Of a DNA stretch of 64,000 bases, positions 1 to 11,161 are shown in pieces. The notes below the pieces were generated by a model. It ran no database searches. It was not told the origin of the DNA and saw nothing but the letters and a program-made list of their open reading frames with translations. Within the stretch, counting starts at the first letter, position 1; each line of letters begins with the position of its first letter. The position numbers and the translations under genes were made by a program. Source of the stretch: Sphingopyxis sp. FD7 (GTDB lineage Bacteria; Pseudomonadota; Alphaproteobacteria; Sphingomonadales; Sphingomonadaceae); NCBI RefSeq assembly GCF_003609835.1, contig NZ_AP017898.1:1798001-1862000 (forward strand), given 5' to 3'.

Positions 1-321
1 GAAATCTGGCGGGACGAGCCGGTGTTGCAGCGGGTCGACGCTCTCGCCGAGGCACAGGCCGCGCATCTGGCGCTGCTTTCGCAGCATCCGCGCGTCGCCA
101 ACCCTCGCCGGATCGGCACGATCGCCGCGCTCGACGTGACGGCGCCCGATTCGGGCTATCTTTCAAGCCTCGCGCCCCGGCTCGCGGCCTTTTTCCGCAC
201 GCGCGGCATTCTCCTCCGCCCGCTCGGCAACAGCGTCTATGTGATGCCACCCTATTGCACCGATGCGACGGAACTGGGGAAGGTGTGGGAGGCGATCGCG
301 GCCTCGCTCGACGAACTCTGA
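1..321 (+). CDS. bioA: Adenosylmethionine-8-amino-7-oxononanoate aminotransferase, C-terminal part
   Basis: Only the last 106 codons are present; the reading frame is open to the left edge, so the start lies outside the window. BioA is a PLP enzyme of biotin synthesis that converts KAPA to DAPA using SAM as amino donor. The visible part is the C-terminal small domain of a class III aminotransferase: the segment GILLRPLGNSVYVMPPY corresponds to the GVWIRPFGKLVYIMPPY block typical of BioA, followed by a helix ending in SLDEL. The PLP lysine is in the missing part. It reads in the same direction as the surA-like gene but is separated from it by 134 bases, so co-transcription is uncertain. Identity is by recognition of the C-terminal block only. 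Confidence 0.8.
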   Translation, partial: EIWRDEPVLQRVDALAEAQAAHLALLSQHPRVANPRRIGTIAALDVTAPDSGYLSSLAPRLAAFFRTRGILLRPLGNSVYVMPPYCTDATELGKVWEAIAASLDEL

Positions 322-455
322 CCGGACGCCTGCTCAGCCTAGGTTCAGCGTCGTCCCGCTATCGCGCACCCAAATGGCGCCAAAGGCGGATTGCGCTGGA
401 CCATCGGGCGTGTCCGCTGATACGGAGCGTCCGGACTTTCTCGAATAGGGTAAAG

Positions 456-1796
456 ATGACCAGATTTTCGACCATGACCGGCCTGATTGCGCTGGCCGCC
501 GCGGCGGTGACTCCGGGGTTTGCGCAGACGGTGGCCGACGACGACGTGCCCGCGACGAGCCTGAACATTCCGGGCAATGTTCAGCTTTACGGTGACAACA
601 AGCCCAATGTCTATCGCCCCTCGGCGACGGTGAATGGCGAGATCATCACCGCGACCGACATCGAACAGCGGATGGCGTTGATCCGCATCGCCAACAACAA
701 TGTCGAGCTGCCGCCCGAAGAGGAACAGCGCCTGCGCAATCAGGTGTTCAGCAACCTGATCGACGAAAAACTGCAGATTCAGGAAGCGCGCGCCGCCGAC
801 ATCACGATCGACGAGAATATCGTCAACGACCAGTTCGCCCGCCTGGCGGCACGCTTCAAACAGACGCCCGAGCAATTTTCGGCCTATCTGGCGTCCAAGG
901 GTTCGTCAGCGGCTGCCGTGAAGCAGCAGATCCGCGGCGAGTTTGCATGGGACCGCCTGCTGTCGCGCAACATCCAGTCGACGACCAACGTGTCGACCGA
1001 AGAAGTCGACCTGATCGTCAAGCAGATGGAAGCGGCCAAGGGCCAGGACGAGTTTCACCTCGGCGAAATCTATCTGTCGGCGACCCCCGACAATATCGCC
1101 GCGGTCACCGAAAATGCGCGCAAAATCATTCAGGCGCTCCAGGCCGGGGGCAGCTTTGCCGCCTATGCCCGCCAGTTTTCGGAGGCATCGACCGCGGTGG
1201 TCGGTGGCGATCTCGGTTGGGTGAAGGCGGCGCAGCTTCCGGCTTCGATGGCTGAAGCGGCGTCACAGATGCAGCCCGGCCAGCTTGTCGGCCCGATCGA
1301 GGTGCCCGGCGGCATTTCGATCATGCTGCTGATCGACCGGCGGCAGGTACTGACCGCCGACCCGCGCGACGCCGTGCTCAGCCTCAAGCAGATTTCGCTC
1401 GACTTTCCCGAAGGCACGACGCCCGAAAAAGCGTCCGAACTCGCTGGCCGGTTCGCAAGCGCCACGCGCACGATTGCCGGCTGCGGCGCGGCCGACACGG
1501 TGGCGCAGCAGCTGGGAGCCTCTGTGGTGTCGCGCGACAATATCGCGATGCGCGCGCTTCCCGCGCCGTTGCAGGCGACGCTCGTCGACCTCCAGGTCGG
1601 CCAGACGACGCAGCCCTTCGGCGCCGCGAACGAGGGCATCAGCGTGCTCGTGCTGTGCGGGCGCGACATGCCCGAAACGGCAACCGCGCCGAACGTCGAG
1701 CAGATCGAGCAGAAGCTGCTGGAAGAAAAGGTCAACAAGCGCGCCCAGCGCTATTTGCGCGACCTGCGCCGCGACGCGGTGATCGAATATAGCTGA
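456..1796 (+). CDS. surA: SurA-like periplasmic peptidyl-prolyl isomerase (chaperone)
   Basis: 446-residue periplasmic protein. I chose the ATG at 456 because it starts a clear Sec signal peptide (MTRFSTMTGLIALAAAA, cleavage near GFAQ) and is preceded by GGGTAAAG; the frame is open upstream, but that extension is not signal-like. After the signal comes a SurA N-terminal helical domain (PSATVNGEIITATDIEQRM, about residues 50-190) and one recognisable parvulin domain at about 197-300 (FHLGEIYLS, FSEAST, GGDLGWV, MQPGQLVGPIEVPGG). A second, diverged C-terminal unit follows. SurA delivers unfolded outer-membrane proteins to the Bam complex. The order surA-pdxA-rsmA matches the classical enterobacterial operon; lptD, often upstream in other bacteria, is not here. 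The stop overlaps the pdxA start (TGATG). Confidence 0.85.
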   Translation: MTRFSTMTGLIALAAAAVTPGFAQTVADDDVPATSLNIPGNVQLYGDNKPNVYRPSATVNGEIITATDIEQRMALIRIANNNVELPPEEEQRLRNQVFSNLIDEKLQIQEARAADITIDENIVNDQFARLAARFKQTPEQFSAYLASKGSSAAAVKQQIRGEFAWDRLLSRNIQSTTNVSTEEVDLIVKQMEAAKGQDEFHLGEIYLSATPDNIAAVTENARKIIQALQAGGSFAAYARQFSEASTAVVGGDLGWVKAAQLPASMAEAASQMQPGQLVGPIEVPGGISIMLLIDRRQVLTADPRDAVLSLKQISLDFPEGTTPEKASELAGRFASATRTIAGCGAADTVAQQLGASVVSRDNIAMRALPAPLQATLVDLQVGQTTQPFGAANEGISVLVLCGRDMPETATAPNVEQIEQKLLEEKVNKRAQRYLRDLRRDAVIEYS

Positions 1797-2815
1797 TGCA
1801 GGCCCATGACACTCGGCGCCCGATCGCGGTCACCATGGGCGACCCGGCGGGCGTCGGCCCCGAAGTCACCGCCCGCGCCTGGGCCGCGCGACGCGAGCAT
1901 GATCTGCCGCCCTTCGTCGCTATCGGCGACATCGCCGCGATCGAAGCCGTCTGGGAGGGGCCGGTCGCGCGCGTTGGCGACATGGCCGAAGTCGGCCGCA
2001 CCTTTGCCACGGCGCTGCCCGTCTGGCACCTCGAGGACAGCGGGCCACTGACCCCCGGATCGCCGACGGCGGCGGGGGCGACCTGTGCGCTGCACGCGCT
2101 CGAAACGGGCATCGGGCTTACGCGCAACCAGGCGAGCGCCGCGCTCGTCACCGGATCGGTGTCGAAACATGCGCTGCACGGCATCGGCTATACGCACCCC
2201 GGCCAGACCGAGTTCATCGCCGAACGCTGCGGCGTCACCGCGACCAACGCGGTGATGATGCTGGCCGGGCCGTCGCTGCGCGTCGTGCCGCTGACCGTGC
2301 ATATCCCGCTCGCCGAGGTGCCCGAGCGGCTGACGAGCGACCTCATCGTCGCCAAGGCGCGGATCGTCGCGCGCGGGCTGCGCCGCGATTTCGGCATCGC
2401 GGCGCCACGGATCGCGCTCGCGGGCATGAACCCCCATGCCGGGGAGAGCGGGCAATTGGGCGAAGAGGAGATTCGCGTCATGCAGCCCGCCGTCGCGCAG
2501 CTTGCGGACGAAGGCCTGATTGTCGATGGCCCGGTTGCCGCCGACGCGCTCTTCGCGCCGGGCATCCGCAACCGCTATGACGCGCTGCTCTGCGCCTATC
2601 ACGACCAGGCGCTCGCGCCGTTCAAGGCGCTGCATTTCCATGACGGCGTCAATCTGACGCTGGGGCTGCCGATCATCCGCACGTCGCCCGACCATGGCAC
2701 GGCGTTCAATATCGCGGGCACCGGCCGCGCCGATCCCGGCCCGACGATCGCCGCGATCGCGATGGCCGCGCGCATGGCCGCGGCGCGCGAGCGCAACTGC
2801 GCCCCGGCAAAGTGA
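1796..2815 (+). CDS. pdxA: 4-hydroxythreonine-4-phosphate dehydrogenase
   Basis: 339 residues, the usual PdxA length. The enzyme oxidises 4-phosphohydroxy-L-threonine with NAD in the DXP-dependent pathway to pyridoxal phosphate and works as a cytoplasmic dimer. Signature blocks are all present: PIAVTMGDPAGVGPEV at the N-terminus, GYTHPGQTEF, the metal-ligand region HIPLAEVP, NPHAGESGQLGEEE, and the C-terminal CAYHDQALAPFK, HFHDGVNLTLGLP and TSPDHGTAFNIAG blocks with the catalytic and metal-binding histidines. The start overlaps the surA stop by one base (TGATG), and the end overlaps rsmA (GTGA), so translation of the three genes is likely coupled. Confidence 0.95.
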   Translation: MQAHDTRRPIAVTMGDPAGVGPEVTARAWAARREHDLPPFVAIGDIAAIEAVWEGPVARVGDMAEVGRTFATALPVWHLEDSGPLTPGSPTAAGATCALHALETGIGLTRNQASAALVTGSVSKHALHGIGYTHPGQTEFIAERCGVTATNAVMMLAGPSLRVVPLTVHIPLAEVPERLTSDLIVAKARIVARGLRRDFGIAAPRIALAGMNPHAGESGQLGEEEIRVMQPAVAQLADEGLIVDGPVAADALFAPGIRNRYDALLCAYHDQALAPFKALHFHDGVNLTLGLPIIRTSPDHGTAFNIAGTGRADPGPTIAAIAMAARMAAARERNCAPAK

Positions 2816-3651
2816 CGGTGCTGCCCCAGATGCCGCTGCCGCCGCTGCGCGAGACGGTGCGCACCCACGGCCTGTCGGCGAGCAAGGCGCTGGGGCAGAA
2901 CTTCCTGTTCGATGAGCAATTGCTCGATCGCATTGCGGCCATCCCCGGCGACCTTCATGGCGCGACAGTGTTCGAGGTCGGCCCCGGCCCCGGCGGCCTG
3001 ACGCGCGCGCTGCTCCGTGCGGGAGCCAAGGTCATCGCGGTCGAGCGCGACGACCGCTGCCTGCCCCTGCTCGCCGAGCTGGCGGACGCGTTTCCGGGGC
3101 AACTCGACGTGATCGCCGACGACGCGATGGCGGTCGATGTCGACACCCTGACCGGCGGCGAAGCTTATCATATCGTCGCCAACCTGCCCTATAATGTCGG
3201 CACGGCGCTGTTCACGCGCTGGCTGGAGCCCGCGGCGTGGCCGCCGCGCTGGCTGTCACTGACGCTGATGTTTCAGCAGGAGGTCGCCGAACGCATCGTG
3301 GCACCGGTGGGCACGAACGCCTATGGTCGGCTCGCCGTCCTCGCGCAGTGGCGCGCGAATGCGAAGATCGCGATGAAAGTGCATCGTTCGGCCTTCACCC
3401 CGCCGCCCAAGGTCATGTCGGCGATCGTCCATGTGACGCCCGCCGAACAGCCCGAAGGCATCGACTCGCGCCTCCTGTCGCGCCTCACCGAAAAAGGCTT
3501 TGGCCAGCGCCGCAAGATGCTGCGGCAGAGCCTGAAGGGCGTCGACGGTGCCGTCGCCGCCGCCGAGGCGCTCGGAATCGACCCGACACGCCGCGCCGAA
3601 ACGGTGAGCGTCGGCGAGTGGGTGGCATTGACGCGCGCGCTGGGTCGCTGA
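2812..3651 (+). CDS. rsmA: 16S rRNA dimethyladenosine methyltransferase
   Basis: 279 residues. RsmA (KsgA) dimethylates two adjacent adenosines in the 3' hairpin of 16S rRNA late in 30S assembly. Visible motifs: SKALGQNFLFD, the SAM-binding motif VFEVGPGPGGLTRALL, ERDDRC (motif II), DAMAVD, and the catalytic NLPYNV (motif IV). The C-terminal helical domain has FGQRRKMLRQSLKG. It starts at GTG 2812 overlapping the pdxA stop (GTGA), so it is the third gene of the surA-pdxA-rsmA operon. After it come large hairpins and a convergent gene, so transcription probably ends here. Confidence 0.95.
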   Translation: MTVLPQMPLPPLRETVRTHGLSASKALGQNFLFDEQLLDRIAAIPGDLHGATVFEVGPGPGGLTRALLRAGAKVIAVERDDRCLPLLAELADAFPGQLDVIADDAMAVDVDTLTGGEAYHIVANLPYNVGTALFTRWLEPAAWPPRWLSLTLMFQQEVAERIVAPVGTNAYGRLAVLAQWRANAKIAMKVHRSAFTPPPKVMSAIVHVTPAEQPEGIDSRLLSRLTEKGFGQRRKMLRQSLKGVDGAVAAAEALGIDPTRRAETVSVGEWVALTRALGR

Positions 3652-3730
3652 CGGAAATCGCTTTTGCCTTGTAACGACCGGAGTGTCTGCTTTGGGGTGG
3701 TTAGCGGACATTGAGGGGTTGCGCTGGTCT

Positions 3731-3846
3731 CCCCTCCCGCAAGCGGGAGGGGCAGCGAGACTTACGAACTTTGTTCGTTAGTCGCAGCGGGGTGGGCCAT
3801 TGCCACGCTGCTGCCCACCCCCGACCCCTCCCGCAAGCGGGAGGGG
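3731..3846. repeat. Nested palindromic repeat between convergent genes (CCCCTCCCGC family)
   Basis: Two identical perfect hairpins, CCCCTCCCGC-AA-GCGGGAGGGG, lie at 3731-3752 and 3825-3846 in direct orientation. Between them are a smaller stem ACGAAC-TTT-GTTCGT and the arms GGGGTGGGC/GCCCACCCC. The whole block sits between the end of rsmA (+) and the end of the TPR gene (-), where a bidirectional terminator would be expected. It looks like a composite REP-type element rather than a simple terminator because no U-tract follows. Confidence 0.7.
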
Positions 3847-3925
3847 AGAGAATGGCAGCTTCCGGCCGCTAGCCGCCATTCCCGATTGTACCCGGATAAA
3901 AGCGCGCCCTTCGCCGGGGCGGCGA

Positions 3926-4456
3926 TCAATTCTGACCGCTGGCGGGCTTTACCGTAGCGACCACCGGCTTCGGCACCAGCGCTTCGGCGGCAACGACGCG
4001 CTTCGATGCGTTCGACGCGATCGTCTTTTCCAGCGCCGCGACCTGCGGGCATTGGCCCTTGCACACCCGCGTCGCCTCGGCCAGTTTTTCACGCGCCAGT
4101 TCGAGCGCGCCCTTGTCGGCGAGCGCCTCGCCCTGGCCGGTCAGCGCGACAACATCATTGGGTTCGAGCACCAGCGCTTCGCGATACAGGCCGATCGCTT
4201 TTCCCGGCAGGCCCTGCGCGCGCGCGACCTGCGCCAGCGCGATGATCGCCGAACGGTTGCGCGGGTCCGCGGCGAGCGCCGATTCATAATAGTCGATGGC
4301 AAGATTCAGATCGCCGGCTTGCTGCGCCTGCTCCCCTTCATGCTGGAGCGCGATCGAGCGCGGGAGAATATCCTTGTCGGCGCGTTGTGCATCGGAGGCG
4401 GTCGGCAGGCTGGCCAGAACAAGACCGGCGCCAAGGGCCAGCAAAGTGATGCGCAT
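3926..4456 (-). CDS. Secreted tetratricopeptide-repeat protein
   Basis: 176 residues from the ATG at 4456, chosen because GGAGAG lies just upstream and the N-terminus is a good Sec signal (MRITLLALGAGLVLASLPTA, cleavage near SDAQ). A longer reading begins at 4531 but would bury the signal. Residues 45-140 contain two to three TPR-like helical repeats (LNLAIDYYESALAADPRN, GKAIGLYREALVLEPND, ALELAREKLAEATRV). TPR proteins of this size act as periplasmic scaffolds; no specific partner can be named. The tail (VVAAEALVPKPVVATVKPA) is low complexity. It lies 32 bases downstream of the RsmB-family gene on the same strand and is probably co-transcribed with it. Confidence 0.75.
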   Translation of the reverse strand: MRITLLALGAGLVLASLPTASDAQRADKDILPRSIALQHEGEQAQQAGDLNLAIDYYESALAADPRNRSAIIALAQVARAQGLPGKAIGLYREALVLEPNDVVALTGQGEALADKGALELAREKLAEATRVCKGQCPQVAALEKTIASNASKRVVAAEALVPKPVVATVKPASGQN

Positions 4457-4488
4457 CGCTCTCTCCCATCGATTGAATGCAGACGATG

Positions 4489-5679
4489 CTAACATGGCGA
4501 TGTCAGCCGTGCGAGAAAAAATCCGTCGCATCCATCCTGCGCCGGAGTCAGCAGGAAACCCGCGCCCGCCGCGCGTCCGATGCCGCCGGGAAGATAATCG
4601 GCGTCGGCCGTCCAGCCGGGATGCCGGTTCAGAAACTCATCCACCTGTGCCCGCCCCTCGCGCGCGATGATCGAGCAGACAGCATAAAGAAGTTTGCCGC
4701 CGGGCGCCACCAGATCGGCGCCAAGGTCGATCAGCTTCGCCTGATCGGCAAGATGGCGTTCGAGCCGCGCCGGGGTGAGCCGCCAGCGCAGTTCGGGGCT
4801 GCGCCGCCAGGTGCCGCTGCCCGAACAGGGCGCGTCGACGAACACACGGTCGGCGCGTCCGCGCCGGTCGGCGAGCATCGTTTCTTCCTGCCCCGGATTG
4901 AGCAGCCGCGTCTCGATCCGCGTCGCCCCCGCCCGCTCGGCGCGCGGCGGCAATTGTTGCAGGCGCGCGCGATTGGTGTCGCAGGCCAGAATATCGGCGG
5001 CGTCGCCGGTGAGCGACGCGATGGCGAGCGTCTTGCCGCCGCCACCGGCGCAAAGGTCGACAATCGCCTGTCCCGGCGCGACATCCAGCGCGGCAGACGC
5101 ATATTGGCTTGCGGCGTCCTGCACCTCGAATGCGCCCTCGGTGTAGGCGGGGTGCTGAACCGCCGCGGTTTCGGGCGGCAGGCGCCAGCCGTCGGGGGCG
5201 CCGGGGATCGGCGCGCCTTCGGGAAAGAGCGTTGCCATATCGTCGCGCGATGCCCTCAGCCGGTTGGCGCGAAGGTCGAGCGGCGCGCGGGCAAGCATTG
5301 CGCCCCGCTCGGCTTCGCCGACGAGCGGGTCGAACAGGTCGATCAGCGCCTCGGCGGCAACGCCGGTCCGGGCGCGTGGCTCATCGGCGGCGACGGGAGC
5401 GGGACCATAAGTCGAACCGTCGAATAGCGCAGCAAGGTCGGGCTGCGCCTCGGCAAGCGCGAGCATCGCGGCGCGTCCCGATGCGGGGGCCGAGCGCACG
5501 GCGCGGATCGCGTCATAGACCAGCGCGCGGATCGCGCGGCGGTCCTTCGACCCCGCAAAGCGGCGCGCGCGCATCGCTTCGGCAAAAATCGCATCGGCGG
5601 GCGCCCCGCCCTCGCGCGCGGCGGCGGCGATCAGATCGAGGATTTCGATGGCGGTCTGAAGGCGGGCGGCGGGGGTCAT
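4489..5679 (-). CDS. RsmB/NOP-family RNA (cytosine-5) methyltransferase
   Basis: 396 residues. The N-terminal third (ILDLIAAAAREGG, GSKDRRAIRALVYDAIR) resembles the NusB-like RNA-binding domain of RsmB. The C-terminal two thirds form a SAM methyltransferase: VQDAASQYAS, the SAM motif VDLCAGGGGKTLAI, ACDTNRARL, the DAPCSGSG motif with its resolving cysteine, and AVCSI holding the catalytic cysteine. Enzymes of this family make m5C in rRNA through a covalent Cys-C6 intermediate. It could be RsmB (m5C967) or a close paralogue, so I give no symbol. It reads with guaB upstream and the TPR gene downstream; a large REP hairpin separates it from guaB. Confidence 0.85.
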   Translation of the reverse strand: MTPAARLQTAIEILDLIAAAAREGGAPADAIFAEAMRARRFAGSKDRRAIRALVYDAIRAVRSAPASGRAAMLALAEAQPDLAALFDGSTYGPAPVAADEPRARTGVAAEALIDLFDPLVGEAERGAMLARAPLDLRANRLRASRDDMATLFPEGAPIPGAPDGWRLPPETAAVQHPAYTEGAFEVQDAASQYASAALDVAPGQAIVDLCAGGGGKTLAIASLTGDAADILACDTNRARLQQLPPRAERAGATRIETRLLNPGQEETMLADRRGRADRVFVDAPCSGSGTWRRSPELRWRLTPARLERHLADQAKLIDLGADLVAPGGKLLYAVCSIIAREGRAQVDEFLNRHPGWTADADYLPGGIGRAAGAGFLLTPAQDGCDGFFLARLTSPC

Positions 5680-5693
5680 AATTCACAATTCCT

Positions 5694-5786
5694 CGTCATT
5701 GCGAGCGAAGCGAAGCAATCTCCAGCCAGAACCCTTGCGCGACGATCGCTGGAGATTGCTTCGTCGCTTCGCTCCTCGCAATGACG
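5694..5786. repeat. REP-like inverted repeat, CGTCATTGCGAG family
   Basis: Imperfect inverted repeat filling the gap between guaB and the RsmB-family gene. The left arm starts CGTCATTGCGAGCGAAGCGA and the right arm ends in TCCTCGCAATGACG, with CTGGAGATTGCTTCG next to the loop; the right arm has short extra insertions. A diverged relative lies at 50972-51051. It may attenuate or stabilise read-through RNA from guaB. Confidence 0.75.
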
Positions 5787-5798
5787 AAAGCTGTTTCC

Positions 5799-8889
<3,091 letters not shown>

Positions 8890-8915
8890 ACGGCGGCGCG
8901 GGCAGGGGCGAAGGC

Positions 8916-10004
8916 ATGGCGGGACTGACGATCGAGACCGCACGCAAGCGCTTCGGTTCCACCGAGGTGCTGAAAGGCGTATCGATCGAGGTCGCCGACG
9001 GTGAGTTCGCGGTGATCGTCGGCCCGTCGGGCTGCGGCAAGTCGACACTGTTGCGCGCGGTGGCGGGGCTGGAGGAGCTGGACGGCGGGCGGGTCGTTAT
9101 CGGCGATCGCGACGTGACCCGCCTTGCCCCGTCGGAGCGCGGCATCGCGATGGTGTTTCAATCCTATGCGCTCTATCCGCACCTCAGCGTCCGCGAAAAT
9201 ATGGCGTTCGGGCTGCGGATCGCGAAAGTCGACAAGGCCGAAATCGCGCAGCGGGTGCAGCGCGCCGCGCAGATCCTGAATATCGAAGGATTGCTCGACC
9301 GCAAGCCCGCGGCGCTGTCGGGCGGGCAGCGGCAGCGCGTCGCGATCGGCCGCGCGATCGTCCGCCAGCCGCAGATTTTCCTGTTCGACGAGCCGCTCTC
9401 GAACCTCGACGCCGACCTGCGCGTGCGGATGCGCTACGAGTTCGCCAGGCTGCATCGCCAGCTCGGCACGACGACGCTCTATGTCACCCACGACCAGGTC
9501 GAGGCGATGACGCTGGCCGACCGCATCGTCGTGCTGCGCGACGGGCGGATCGAACAGGTCGGCAGCCCGCGGATGCTTTACGAGCGCCCGGCCAATATCT
9601 TCGTCGCGCAGTTTCTGGGGACGCCGCGGATGAACATCCTGCCCGCGACGATGGCGGACGACGGGCGCGCCGCGCTCGCCGACGGACGCCGTATCGCCCT
9701 TCCCGCGCTCGCGGCGCCGCTGCCGGCGGGGACGCCGCTGTCGGTCGGCATCCGGCCCGAACATGTCCGGATCGGCGACGCTCCCGACGCGCTGGCGTTC
9801 ACGATCGGTTTCATCGAGCGCCTCGGCGGCCTGGCAACGGTGCATTTGCAGAGCGCGGCGGGCGGCGGGCCCATCGCGTGCCAGCGTCGCGACGACGGCA
9901 GCCTCCGCGAAGGTTCGAGCGCTCCCGTGCGTCTGCCGACCGAACATCTCCACCTCTTCGACCCGTCGGGCACGGCTATCGAAACGCGGAGGGAACGGCC
10001 TTGA
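8916..10004 (+). CDS. Carbohydrate ABC importer ATPase, UgpC/MalK type
   Basis: 362 residues from the ATG at 8916 (MAGLTIETARKRFGSTEVLKG). All nucleotide-binding motifs are intact: Walker A GPSGCGKST, Q-loop QSYALYPHLSV, signature LSGGQRQRVAIGRAI, Walker B IFLFDEPLSNLD, and switch histidine YVTHDQ. The last ~120 residues form the TOBE/OB regulatory domain found in MalK, UgpC and MsmK (VGIRPEHVRIGD). It powers a CUT1-family sugar importer; the binding protein and both permeases are encoded at 11162-14135 on the same strand. The ATPase lies upstream of lacI, separated from the permease genes by the operator at 10015, so it may be made from both transcripts or only the first. Confidence 0.93.
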   Translation: MAGLTIETARKRFGSTEVLKGVSIEVADGEFAVIVGPSGCGKSTLLRAVAGLEELDGGRVVIGDRDVTRLAPSERGIAMVFQSYALYPHLSVRENMAFGLRIAKVDKAEIAQRVQRAAQILNIEGLLDRKPAALSGGQRQRVAIGRAIVRQPQIFLFDEPLSNLDADLRVRMRYEFARLHRQLGTTTLYVTHDQVEAMTLADRIVVLRDGRIEQVGSPRMLYERPANIFVAQFLGTPRMNILPATMADDGRAALADGRRIALPALAAPLPAGTPLSVGIRPEHVRIGDAPDALAFTIGFIERLGGLATVHLQSAAGGGPIACQRRDDGSLREGSSAPVRLPTEHLHLFDPSGTAIETRRERP

Positions 10005-10014
10005 TCTTGGGCAT

Positions 10015-10028
10015 TGTAACCGGTTACT
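10015..10028. promoter_or_regulatory. Predicted LacI-family operator upstream of lacI
   Basis: Contains the perfect 12-base palindrome GTAACCGGTTAC (10016-10027), 89 bases before the lacI start and 11 bases after the ABC ATPase stop. It is the most symmetric of the three copies in the window and suggests autoregulation of lacI and control of the permease/glycosidase operon behind it. Confidence 0.75.
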
Positions 10029-10116
10029 CTTTGCAGCTTTCCGTAATGCTCGCGGGGCGGGGCCCGCGAGTCGCAGGCGCGGCGCGGCGCAATGCAAGCG
10101 AAAGGGGGGTCTCGGC

Positions 10117-11145
10117 ATGGCCACTTTGAGAGACGTCGCCCGCGAAGCCGGGGTCTCGGTCGCGACCGCTTCGCGCGCCATCAACGGGCTCGGCAATGTC
10201 ACCGCGCCGACGCGCGCGGCGGTGATGGCAGCGGTCAAGAAGCTCAACTTCGTTCCGCACAGCGGCGCGCGCAGCCTGACGCGGCGCAAAACCGACACCG
10301 TCGGCGTCATCCTGCCCGACCTGTTCGGCGAATTCTTTTCCGAAATCATTCGCGGCATCGACCTTGTCGCGCATGAATCGGGGATGCACCTGCTGCTCGG
10401 CAACATGCACGGCAGCACGCACGAGACGGCGGCGGCGATCGCGGCGATGCGCGGGCGCGTCGACGGGCTGCTGGTGATGCCGCCCGACCTGAAACCCGAA
10501 TTGCTCGCCGACTATCTCGACCCCGCGCTGCCGACGGTGCTGCTCAACTATGACGCCGGGCCGCTCGACCTGCCCTTTGTCGCCGTCGACAATTACCAGG
10601 GCGCCTATCGGATGACCGAGGCGCTGTTGGCGCGCGGCGCGAAGCAGGTCGTCCATATCGCCGGCCCCAAGCATAATCGCGACGCGCGCGACCGTCAGCG
10701 CGGTTTCACCGATGCGATGGCGAAAATCGGCGGTGTCCGCACCCCCGCGATCCTGCCGGGCGATTTTTCCGAGGAAAGCGGCGCGCAGGCGGCGCGGCTG
10801 CTGGTGCAGGGCCAGTTGCCCGCCGACGCGGTGTTCGCGGCCAATGACCAGATGGCGGTCGGGCTGATCGCGGGCCTCGCCGAAGCGGGCAAATCGGTGC
10901 CGGGCGACGTCATGGTCGCGGGGTTCGACGATATTCCGCTCGCGCGCCACCTGAACCCGTCGCTGTCGACGATGCAGGTGCATATCGACCGGCTGGGATC
11001 GACCGCGATGATGCTGCTGCTGCGCATGTTGCGCGGCGAAACGCTGGGCGCGGCGAACGCGACGATTCTGACGCCGGAGCTGACCGTGCGGGGGACGACC
11101 GGCGGCCCGATCGCCGACGTCGTGGCGGGCGCCAAGCAGCCGTGA
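10117..11145 (+). CDS. LacI-family transcriptional regulator of the glucoside locus
   Basis: 342 residues from the ATG at 10117, preceded by AAAGGGGGG. The N-terminus is a classic LacI helix-turn-helix with hinge (LRDVAREAGVSVATASRAIN, then APTRAAVMAAVKKLNFVPHSGARSL). The rest is a periplasmic-binding-protein-like sensor domain (TVGVILPDLFGEFFSEIIRGID, DGLLVMPPD, AVFAANDQMAVGLI, VAGFDDIPLARHLNPSLSTM). Such repressors release DNA when a sugar binds. It is the first gene of a run with gaps of at most 23 bases reaching 17126, and three copies of a TGTAACCGGTT palindrome mark the promoters around it. The inducer is probably a glucoside or oligosaccharide, but this is inference. Confidence 0.93.
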   Translation: MATLRDVAREAGVSVATASRAINGLGNVTAPTRAAVMAAVKKLNFVPHSGARSLTRRKTDTVGVILPDLFGEFFSEIIRGIDLVAHESGMHLLLGNMHGSTHETAAAIAAMRGRVDGLLVMPPDLKPELLADYLDPALPTVLLNYDAGPLDLPFVAVDNYQGAYRMTEALLARGAKQVVHIAGPKHNRDARDRQRGFTDAMAKIGGVRTPAILPGDFSEESGAQAARLLVQGQLPADAVFAANDQMAVGLIAGLAEAGKSVPGDVMVAGFDDIPLARHLNPSLSTMQVHIDRLGSTAMMLLLRMLRGETLGAANATILTPELTVRGTTGGPIADVVAGAKQP

Positions 11146-11161
11146 TCCGCAAGGGCGCCCG

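Noticed and set aside
255-455. N-terminal extension of the surA-like gene upstream of 456
   Set aside because: The frame is open, but the translation is Arg-rich and unlike any signal; the ATG at 456 has a clean signal peptide and a ribosome-binding site.
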